A stretch of DNA of 64,000 nt, from the NCBI GenBank assembly GCA_964518905.1, contig CAZFJL010000009.1, forward strand, positions 1-64,000, given 5' to 3'. Numbering within the stretch: position 1 is the first letter of the stretch; every line of letters starts with the position of its first letter. This document shows, in pieces, positions 1-6,644 of the stretch. The notes beneath the pieces were generated by a model. It did no database searches. It saw only the letters and a program-made list of their open reading frames with translations, and was not told the DNA's origin. The translations under genes were made by a program, and so were the position numbers. The DNA is from RDYZ01 sp964518905. Lineage in GTDB: Bacteria; Cyanobacteriota; Cyanobacteriia; Cyanobacteriales; Geitlerinemataceae.

Positions 1-109
1 CAAAAAACGATTTTGTTAGGACGTACAAAAAAAGCTGAGAGCACTGAGCTTGTCGAAGTGCGGTTTTTAGCTCAAACGAGAGCGTCCTAATACGATTAGT
101 TTCTGCTAT
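1..109. repeat. Repeat family A, copy 1 (cut by window edge)
   Basis: The left terminus is missing its first bases at the window edge. The copy holds the shared core in the variant GCACTGAGCTTGTCGAAGTGC (about 41-61) and ends in an AT-rich terminus reading ...TTTCTGCTATA. It abuts copy 2, and the junction GCTATATGATATAGC is a perfect 15-base palindrome made from the two termini. It has no coding capacity and behaves like a MITE or small dispersed repeat. Confidence 0.75.
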
Positions 110-112
110 ATG

Positions 113-230
113 ATATAGCAAAAAACGATTTGGTTAGGACGTATAAAAAAAGCTGAGAGCACTGAGCGGAGTCGAAGTGCGGTTTTCGGCTTGGATTAGG
201 GTGTCCTAACCTGATCGCTCTTTGCTATAG
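113..230. repeat. Repeat family A, copy 2 (118 bp, imperfect terminal inverted repeats)
   Basis: The left end (ATAGCAAAAAACGATTTGG) and the reverse complement of the right end (CTATAGCAAAGAGCGATCAG) match imperfectly over about 27 bases. The centre is AGCTGAGAGCACTGAGC followed by GGAGTCGAAGTGCGG, which can fold back on itself. The same 118-bp unit recurs in opposite orientation at 14431-14548. Confidence 0.85.
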
Positions 231-827
231 ATTGCCCACTCCGCTCGCCAAAATTCCCAAAATTTTCCCCACCCGCTCGATCGAGTATTCCCGTAAATCG
301 ATCGTCAGTCGCGATCCCGTCAAGCGCAAAAACTGCCACGCCGTCCCCGTCGTCACGACCCCCAACACCGACGCAATCTCATTTCCCGCCCGCAGGTTAA
401 ACATCTGCGCCGCCACCAGTTCCGCCGCACACTGCGCCAAACCGTTCGGCACGTTCCCATTTTTGGCCTCCACCCCGATCGCGACGGGCGATCGTACCAA
501 TAATTGCTCCGGGTCTGCACTGACCAAGAAATCACAAAACCCCGTCAATCCCTGCGCCGGATCGACGGAAAATTCGACCCCGGAAAATAGCGAAATTTTA
601 CGATCAAAGTAGCGACGTAGCTCTAGCAAAACCGGCAAAATAATCAGCTCCGATCGCGCTTTTTCCGTATTCATCGCGATCGCCAGCGGTACGTTTTCAG
701 CGAGATCGAGGCTGCATCGATCGCTGGGCGAAATCTCAGCCACATCGTCAAATAGATCAGTGCGATCCTCAAGTATCAAGTCAAATTGACTAATCAATTC
801 ATCCAGGCGAAAACTGCTATAAGCCAC
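225..827 (-). CDS. Putative PD-(D/E)XK nuclease-like protein of unknown role
   Basis: This is a soluble protein of about 200 residues that I do not recognise by name. Its centre carries GFCDFLVS and then VAIGVEAKNG about 20 residues later. An Asp followed by E-x-K on a hydrophobic strand is the arrangement of the PD-(D/E)XK restriction-endonuclease fold, so a nuclease-like domain is the best guess. I chose the GTG at 827 because GAGG lies six bases upstream. An ATG at 863 is in frame but has no such site. It follows ppsA on the same strand about 350 bp downstream, with a family C repeat in the gap, so co-transcription is doubtful. No methylase or other restriction partner is adjacent. Family A copy 2 overlaps its last six bases. 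Confidence 0.6.
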   Translation of the reverse strand: MAYSSFRLDELISQFDLILEDRTDLFDDVAEISPSDRCSLDLAENVPLAIAMNTEKARSELIILPVLLELRRYFDRKISLFSGVEFSVDPAQGLTGFCDFLVSADPEQLLVRSPVAIGVEAKNGNVPNGLAQCAAELVAAQMFNLRAGNEIASVLGVVTTGTAWQFLRLTGSRLTIDLREYSIERVGKILGILASGVGNL

Positions 828-898
828 GGTGTGCCTCGCCGTTATTAATCCTAATCTCAGCATACCTCGATCGCTTTTCCGCCCAGGATCGCCGTCCA

Positions 899-1072
899 GG
901 GCAAACGCATACTCGGCAGACCCTCACCCTAAATCCCTCTCCCAGGCCGGGAGAAGGACTTTGATCTCTAAAATCTTGCCCCCCTTCTCCCATTTTGGGA
1001 GAAGCGATGCACTGAGCGTGTCGAAGTGGGGCTGGGGGATGAGGGTATTCATTGGGAGTATGCGTTTGCCCA
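899..1072. repeat. Repeat family C, copy 1 (core inserted)
   Basis: The body begins CCCTCACCCTAAATCCCTCT and ends GGGGCTGGGGGATGAGGG. Its two halves are complementary, so it can fold into a long hairpin. It is flanked by a perfect 16-bp inverted repeat: GGGCAAACGCATACTC at 899-914 and its complement at 1057-1072. Between the second GGGAGAAG and GGGGCTGGG it contains an extra segment of about 23 bases with the A/B core (GCACTGAGCGTGTCGAAGTG). Short translations such as SPGLGEGFRVRV from this repeat are artefacts. Confidence 0.85.
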
Positions 1073-1177
1073 GGATCGCCATCCCCCAACACCTCAACCC
1101 CGCCGATCGCGATCGATCAACGGGGCAAGAACTGACGGAGCATTACGAACAAACTGCGCTAGCCGAACACATGCGAC

Positions 1178-3688
1178 TTAACGACGCAGCGTTTTTTCCA
1201 GCTTGGCGATATCAAGCTTTGTCGTGATGACAGAGTCTGGATTGAGGCTGATCGAGTCGATGCCCAGCTCGACCAGGAAGCGGGCGAACTCAGGATAATC
1301 GCTCGGCGCTTGACCGCAGATGCCAATCTTGCGACCGTTGGCTTTCGCTTTTTGGATCGCCATCCGCACCATCGCTTTGACGGCTTCGTTACGTTCATCG
1401 AAGATGTGCGCCACCAGAGCCGAATCACGATCGAGTCCTAACGTAAGCTGCGTCAGATCATTCGAGCCGATCGAGAAGCCATCAAAAATCAGGCTGTACT
1501 CGTCCGCCAGGATGACGTTACTCGGAATCTCGCACATGACGTAGACTTCCAAGCCATTTTCGCCACGTTTGAGGCCGTGTTTTTCCATCTCGGCGATCAC
1601 CTTGCGGCCCTCATCCGGCGTGCGGCAGAACGGAATCATCGGAATGACATTCGTCAGACCCATTTCGTCACGCACTCGTTTCAGCGCCACGCATTCCAGG
1701 CCGTAGGCATCGCGATAACTCGGATCGTAGTAACGCGACGCGCCACGCCAGCCGATCATCGGATTTTCTTCGCTGGGCTCGAACTGACGACCGCCCAACA
1801 GGTTGGCGTATTCGTTGCTCTTGAAGTCCGACATGCGGACGACGACCGGATTCGGGTAGAACGCCGCCGCGATCGTGCCGATGCCCCGCGCCAGCTTATC
1901 GACGAAGAAATCGGACTTGCGATCGGCAGGATACAGCGCCGTCAGCTCGTCAATTTCGCGTTTCGCCGCCGCATCGTCCAGCTCGTTAAAGTGCATCAGC
2001 GCCAGCGGGTGCGCTTTGATATTGTTGGCGATGATGAACTCCAGCCGCGCCAGACCGACGCCATCGCAGGGAATCGACGACAAACCGAAGGCTTCTTCTG
2101 GGTTGCCCACATTCATCAGGATTTTCGTGTTCGTCTCTGGCAGATTGTCGATCACCGTTTCTTGCACTTCAAACGGAACCAGGCCATCGTAAACCCGGCC
2201 TTCTTCGCCTTCCGAGCAGGAAATCGTAATCGCGCGTCCGGTATGAATCGCGCCGGTAGCATTGCTGCAACCAACGATCGCCGGGATGCCCATTTCACGG
2301 GCAATAATCGCCGCGTGACAGGTGCGTCCACCCTGATTGGTGACGATCGCGCTCGCCTTTTTCATGATCGGCTCCCAATCCGGGTCGGTCTTGTTCGTCA
2401 CCAAGACTTCACCGTCGCGGAACTCCTCAAGATTATGCACATCGAGGATGACGCGAGCATTGCCCTGGCCGATCGCAGAACCAACCGCACGCCCTGTAAT
2501 CAGCACATCGCTTGTGCCTTGCAGCTTGTAATTACGCAGGACGCTGCTGGATTTTTGCGACTCCACGGTCTCCGGTCGCGCTTGGACAATAAACAGCTCG
2601 CCGGTTTCGCCATCCTTCGCCCATTCGATGTCCATCGGCGTATATTGACCACGGACTTCGCTGTAGTGATCCTCGATGATGCAAGCCCAGCGAGCGAGGG
2701 TCAAAATCTCGTCATCATTAATCGAGAATTTACCGCGTTCGGAGTCGGGAACCGAGACATTTTTGGTTAACTTGCCGCCGCCCGGATCGTAGATCATTTT
2801 GATCTCTTTGCTGCCCAGGCGTTTTTCAAGAATGGGCTTAAAGCCATCTTGTAAGGTTGGTTTAAAGACGAAAAATTCATCCGGGTTAACCGCACCCTGG
2901 ACGACATTTTCTCCCAAGCCGTAGGCCGAGGTGATCAGCGCCGCATTTTTAAAACCCGTTTCCGTATCAATCGAGAACATCACGCCGGACGAGGCGAGAT
3001 CCGATCGCACCATTTTTTGGACACCGACCGACAGCGCCACTTCAAAGTGATCGAAGCCTTTAATTGTGCGGTAGGAAATCGCGCGATCGGTAAAGATCGA
3101 AGCAAAACAGCGGTGACAGGAATCGAGCACGCTTTTGACGCCATGCACGTTGAGATAGGTTTCCTGCTGACCGGCGAAACTCGCATCGGGCAAGTCTTCA
3201 GCGGTTGCACTCGATCGCACCGCTACATCGGTATCGTAACTATAGTCTTTGCAAGCTTCACGATATTCTTCATCAAAGCGATCGCAAAACTGATCATCTG
3301 CGCCGTAGCGTTCGCACAGTTGATGATAGGCCGTTGAAATCGCGAGATCGAACTCTTTTGGAAACGGCGTATTGAGCATTAACGCGCGAGCTTGTTTACC
3401 GCATTTCCGTAAACTTTGAACATTCTCGACGTCCAGACCAGCAAAAATTTCTCGTAATTTTACTTCTAAACCCGCTTTTTTCACAAAGTAGCGATAAGCA
3501 TACGCTGTCGTGGCAAACCCGGTCGGAACGCTAACGCCTTTCGCGTCAAGCTTCTGAATCATTTCGCCGAGGGAGGCATTTTTCCCACCGACATAGGGTA
3601 TATCCGAAATCCCGACTTCTTCAAACCAGAGAACAAAGCTTGTTTCTTTGCCTTCCGCTGTTTGAGCCAGAGGAGCATGAGAGATCAT
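1178..3688 (-). CDS. ppsA: Phosphoenolpyruvate synthase
   Basis: This is a cytoplasmic enzyme of 836 residues, normal family length, that converts pyruvate, ATP and water to PEP, AMP and phosphate (EC 2.7.9.2) for gluconeogenesis. The ATP/pyruvate-binding domain is N-terminal (YVGGKNASLGEM near residue 32, and VRSSATAEDLPDASFAGQQE). The swivelling phosphohistidine domain follows, with its catalytic His in GGRTCHAAIIAREMG. A C-terminal PEP-binding TIM barrel includes GICGQAPSD. The start at 3688 is supported by AAAGG just upstream. The 266-bp gap to the divergent porin must hold its promoter, but I could not place the boxes. It is the only central-carbon gene at this end, and no regulator is adjacent. 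Identification is secure. Confidence 0.97.
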   Translation of the reverse strand: MISHAPLAQTAEGKETSFVLWFEEVGISDIPYVGGKNASLGEMIQKLDAKGVSVPTGFATTAYAYRYFVKKAGLEVKLREIFAGLDVENVQSLRKCGKQARALMLNTPFPKEFDLAISTAYHQLCERYGADDQFCDRFDEEYREACKDYSYDTDVAVRSSATAEDLPDASFAGQQETYLNVHGVKSVLDSCHRCFASIFTDRAISYRTIKGFDHFEVALSVGVQKMVRSDLASSGVMFSIDTETGFKNAALITSAYGLGENVVQGAVNPDEFFVFKPTLQDGFKPILEKRLGSKEIKMIYDPGGGKLTKNVSVPDSERGKFSINDDEILTLARWACIIEDHYSEVRGQYTPMDIEWAKDGETGELFIVQARPETVESQKSSSVLRNYKLQGTSDVLITGRAVGSAIGQGNARVILDVHNLEEFRDGEVLVTNKTDPDWEPIMKKASAIVTNQGGRTCHAAIIAREMGIPAIVGCSNATGAIHTGRAITISCSEGEEGRVYDGLVPFEVQETVIDNLPETNTKILMNVGNPEEAFGLSSIPCDGVGLARLEFIIANNIKAHPLALMHFNELDDAAAKREIDELTALYPADRKSDFFVDKLARGIGTIAAAFYPNPVVVRMSDFKSNEYANLLGGRQFEPSEENPMIGWRGASRYYDPSYRDAYGLECVALKRVRDEMGLTNVIPMIPFCRTPDEGRKVIAEMEKHGLKRGENGLEVYVMCEIPSNVILADEYSLIFDGFSIGSNDLTQLTLGLDRDSALVAHIFDERNEAVKAMVRMAIQKAKANGRKIGICGQAPSDYPEFARFLVELGIDSISLNPDSVITTKLDIAKLEKTLRR

Positions 3689-3954
3689 AACTACCTTTCT
3701 CCATCAATCATTCTCTATATATTTGATCCTATCGAGATTATGTTTACGGCGAACATTATCTCAATGTTTATTGACTTCATTTCGTTATATTTAGAAGGTG
3801 AAAAGAATCGGTTTGAATTTGATACCTTGAAAATAGCTTTGCCACTTTTTCCATCTGAAGGATTGTGACGCTTCCCGATCGGGTTTTGTGTGCTGTGATG
3901 TCGTGAGTTTGTAGGACTGGGCTAAAATCGTCCTGGCTTGAGCGGATTATTACT

Positions 3955-5577
3955 GTGATCTGGCATCAAGTACCCCGCCGATCTGGAATTCCCATGCAGT
4001 CAGTTTTCGCCGGTTTCACGTTCCTATTGCTTGCCTCTACAAGCGCGATCGCGGCGATTCCCTCCGAAATCGACCCCACAGTTACCATTGAGTCCACACA
4101 GGATAGTCCCGCAATGGCGGCCCCACTGACCGCCGACACCGTGCCGGGTGTGCGCGAGTTTGTGGATGTTGCGCCCGATGATTGGGCGTATCAAGCGCTG
4201 CAACGGTTGAGGGAGCAATATCAATGTTTGGAGGGCGATCGCGAGGGTCGGTTTGATGGGGTGCGATCGCTGACGCGATACGAATTTGCCGCAGGGCTAA
4301 GTCAGTGTTTGCAGGCGATCGAATCGCGGTTTGCGGCTCTCAATGAGGCGATCGCGATCGAGGCCGAAACCGGGCAAACGATCCAAACCCTACAGCGTGA
4401 TTTTGCCCGCGAGCTAGCAGACTTCAGTAGAGATACGGAGCTGCTAGAAACGCGGGTCGAGCGTGTCTCAAACCAGCAATTTTCCACCACCACGGTGATG
4501 GGTGGCGAGGCGATTTTCAGCCTTGTGGGAGCCACCGGGGGCGATCCGCCGGGGAATGGCGATCCGAGTACGACGCTGACCTATCTCTCGCGGCTCGGGT
4601 TTGTCTCGTCATTCACCGGGCGCGATCGGCTACGGCTCGAACTGCTCGCGGGCAACTTCAGCGATCGCGGCTTGGCCAACCCCGATCGGTTCAATACCGA
4701 TATGGCGCTGCTCTCGTTTCAAAGTGACACCGATAGCAGCGTGCGGCTGAGTAAATTGGAGTATCGCACCGCGATCGGCGATCGGCTCGTGGTCACGTTT
4801 CGTCCCGTCGGCTTTAGCCTGAGTTCCGTTCTCACCGCCAACTCGCCCTACTTCGATGCGGGGCGCGGCTCGCTCTCTCGCTTCACCGAAGCCAACCCCA
4901 TTTTCAAACTCGGTTCGCTCGATGCCGGGGTCGGGATTGACTGGCTGCTGGCGAATAATCTACGGCTCCAGGTGGCCTACGGTGCGGGCGATGCCGCCGA
5001 TAGTCAGGAGGGCTTGTTTGATACGGCCAGCAGCGCGATCGGCGTGCAGCTTCTCGCGAAACCCTCGCCGACGATCCTCGCCGGACTGACCTACGTCAAC
5101 GCCTACAGCGACACCGGTCGCCTCAACACCTTCACCGGTAGCTTTCGCGCCGACACCACCTCCTTTCTCGACGAACCCGCAGTTACCCAGGCGATCGGCG
5201 CAACATTCCAGTGGCGCTTTGCTCGTGACTTAACCCTCGGGGCTTGGGGTTCATTTCTATTTACCGAATCACAAACCTCTGACGCACGGGCAACGACATC
5301 GACCTATTTAGTCTCGCTGGGCTACTCCGATCCGTTCGGGCGCGATGGCGACTTACTGGCGTTGCTCATTGGTCAACCGTTGCGGCTGTTTGATGGCGAA
5401 GATTTACCGTTTGGCGAAGACCCCGATGTGGGACTTCAGGCGGAACTGTTTTATCGGGCACGGCTCGGCGATCGGATGGCTCTCACCCCCGGCGTGATCT
5501 GGATTCATAATCCTGAACACGATGCCGACAATACGGATATTTGGATCGGCGTCTTACGAACAACATTTCGCTTTTAG
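3955..5577 (+). CDS. SLH-domain OprB-type outer-membrane porin
   Basis: This 540-residue cyanobacterial outer-membrane channel is of the Som/OprB class, which lets small solutes and ions cross the outer membrane. The N-terminus is a signal peptide: two Arg, a hydrophobic run (FTFLLLASTSAIAA), then the mature chain. An S-layer-homology domain follows (VDVAPDDWAYQALQRL ... LTRYEFAAGL, residues about 70-120), which in this family anchors the porin to peptidoglycan. A short coiled coil comes next (about 120-170), then a beta-rich barrel ending in an aromatic residue (TTFRF). I kept the GTG start at 3955 because it supplies the basic n-region. The ATG at 3994 would remove both Arg. The solute cannot be read from sequence, and iron uptake has been proposed for some relatives. 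It is transcribed alone. Confidence 0.9.
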   Translation: MIWHQVPRRSGIPMQSVFAGFTFLLLASTSAIAAIPSEIDPTVTIESTQDSPAMAAPLTADTVPGVREFVDVAPDDWAYQALQRLREQYQCLEGDREGRFDGVRSLTRYEFAAGLSQCLQAIESRFAALNEAIAIEAETGQTIQTLQRDFARELADFSRDTELLETRVERVSNQQFSTTTVMGGEAIFSLVGATGGDPPGNGDPSTTLTYLSRLGFVSSFTGRDRLRLELLAGNFSDRGLANPDRFNTDMALLSFQSDTDSSVRLSKLEYRTAIGDRLVVTFRPVGFSLSSVLTANSPYFDAGRGSLSRFTEANPIFKLGSLDAGVGIDWLLANNLRLQVAYGAGDAADSQEGLFDTASSAIGVQLLAKPSPTILAGLTYVNAYSDTGRLNTFTGSFRADTTSFLDEPAVTQAIGATFQWRFARDLTLGAWGSFLFTESQTSDARATTSTYLVSLGYSDPFGRDGDLLALLIGQPLRLFDGEDLPFGEDPDVGLQAELFYRARLGDRMALTPGVIWIHNPEHDADNTDIWIGVLRTTFRF

Positions 5578-5914
5578 CCTATTCCACCAAACAGGTATAG
5601 CCCACTAAATCGAAGGGGAAATAATACTAACCTGCGAGTATTTACAGAGAAAAATAAGCAACACCATAGGGTATTTGCTGGGTATGTCGATTTATGAGTC
5701 CGTGGTATTTGCTACCACATTTTCTAGAATTCTTAAACTAAGATTGTTATGAGCTTGGCTCTACCTTTACTTTATCTGTGCTTCAACTTTCTAGACCTTG
5801 TAGTCGATCGGCCAGGTTTGGCCGTTAAGACGAAGGTTCAGAACCCAAGGCATGGTCTGAAAGTATAGACTTCTCGTTATTATTCATTCCATTTATGGAG
5901 TTACTGTCGATTCA
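5578..5914. other. Gene-free interval with two small hairpins
   Basis: This is an AT-rich gap of 337 bp after the porin. GTGGTA-TTTGC-TACCAC (5702-5718) is followed by ATTTTCT and could end the porin transcript, although it lies about 125 bp past the stop. CGGCCA-GGTT-TGGCCG (5809-5824) is a second short stem. The promoter of the downstream repeat protein should lie in the last 100 bp. I see no gene. Confidence 0.5.
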
Positions 5915-6511
5915 ATGACAAAAAATACGGGTAACGATCGCGCAATGTCCTACGTGCGTAAGATCTCTCTAGTCGCGGGTTCGATTTCGGCGTTGGCCTT
6001 GATGTCTACGGTGAAGACCGCGCGTGCTGCTGGTCTGATGGAAACCCAGAATGTCAGCTCTGGCGAAATTACCGTTGACTGGGATCTCGATGCACTTGAG
6101 ACGGATGATGCTATTCTTCTCGCCGACGATCATGCTACGGACACGACGACCGGGTCAATGACCACGGATACGACCACGGGTTCGATGACCACGGATACGA
6201 CGACCGGGTCAATGACCACGGATACGACCACGGGTTCGATGACCACGGACACGACCACGGGTTCGATGACCACGGATACGACGACCGGGTCAATGACCAC
6301 GGACACGACGACCGGGTCGATGACCACGGATACGACGACCGGGTCAATGACCACGGACACGACCACGGGGTCGATGACCACGGACACGACCACAGGTGAG
6401 ACCAGTGGCGCACTTCCGGGCGATCGCGTCGTTGCAACTGCGACATTCACCTTTGATGTTGCAGGTGCAGCCTCAAACCTTGCGACGTTGAGCGTTGCCT
6501 CGAATTGGTAA
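5915..6511 (+). CDS. Secreted Thr-rich protein with a 9-residue tandem repeat
   Basis: The product is about 198 residues (188 if the ATG at 5945 is used). The N-terminus looks like a Sec signal peptide: MSYVRK, a hydrophobic run, then cleavage after ARA or ARAA. An acidic segment follows (DWDLDALETDDA), then nine units of DTTTGSMTT and a partial tenth, and a small hydrophobic C-terminal region with alternating aliphatic residues. I recognise no domain. Thr/Ser/Asp/Met-rich repeats suggest an extended exported linker or surface protein, but that is inference. A strong hairpin (6549-6592) ends the gene, so it is probably monocistronic. Length is likely to vary between strains because the repeat is nearly identical at the DNA level. 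Confidence 0.7.
   Translation: MTKNTGNDRAMSYVRKISLVAGSISALALMSTVKTARAAGLMETQNVSSGEITVDWDLDALETDDAILLADDHATDTTTGSMTTDTTTGSMTTDTTTGSMTTDTTTGSMTTDTTTGSMTTDTTTGSMTTDTTTGSMTTDTTTGSMTTDTTTGSMTTDTTTGETSGALPGDRVVATATFTFDVAGAASNLATLSVASNW
6140..6397 (+). repeat. In-frame 27-bp minisatellite (nine units plus a partial tenth)
   Basis: Each unit encodes DTTTGSMTT. Unit boundaries fall every 27 bases from 6140. Units differ only at a few synonymous positions (GAT/GAC ACG, ACGACC/ACCACG, GGGTCA/GGTTCG/GGGTCG), and these variants recur in several units. That pattern points to unit duplication or conversion with purifying selection on the peptide. Confidence 0.95.
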
Positions 6512-6548
6512 ACCCCTGAACACTCGCCCTTGCAATGCGAGAGTTTAG

Positions 6549-6596
6549 GACGCGGTGTGGCCTTGCTTCATGACAGGCGATCGCACCGCGTCTTTA
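6549..6596 (+). terminator. Terminator of the Thr-rich repeat gene
   Basis: GACGCGGTG (6549-6557) pairs perfectly with CACCGCGTC (6584-6592) and is followed by TTTAT. Its position, just past the stop at 6511, fits intrinsic termination. It also argues against translation of the next gene from the GTG at 6555, which lies inside the stem. Confidence 0.6.
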
Positions 6597-6644
6597 TCGT
6601 TTACTCCCGTTGTTGATCAATTTTTCTTCATAGTTACGACCCCT

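Noticed and set aside
817..1092. Frames with SPGLGEGFRVRV (also near 11125-11313 and 27901-28086)
   Set aside because: These are translations of family C hairpins on one strand, with no conserved flanks or start signals.
1577..2770. 397-codon forward frame antisense to ppsA (and similar long frames opposite GC-rich genes)
   Set aside because: It lies wholly within a secure gene. Long antisense frames are expected from its codon bias.
4261..4275. Dense GCGATCGC octamers throughout
   Set aside because: This is HIP1, a known genome-wide cyanobacterial motif. It is useful for taxonomic placement but not a novel signal.
5834..5860. GGTTCAGAACCC as a tRNA T-arm-like string
   Set aside because: No acceptor stem, anticodon arm or D-arm can be formed around it.
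6130..6450. Reverse-strand frames over the minisatellite (VVVSVVIDP repeats)
   Set aside because: They are antisense shadows of the repeat. The forward frame has a signal peptide and unique ends.
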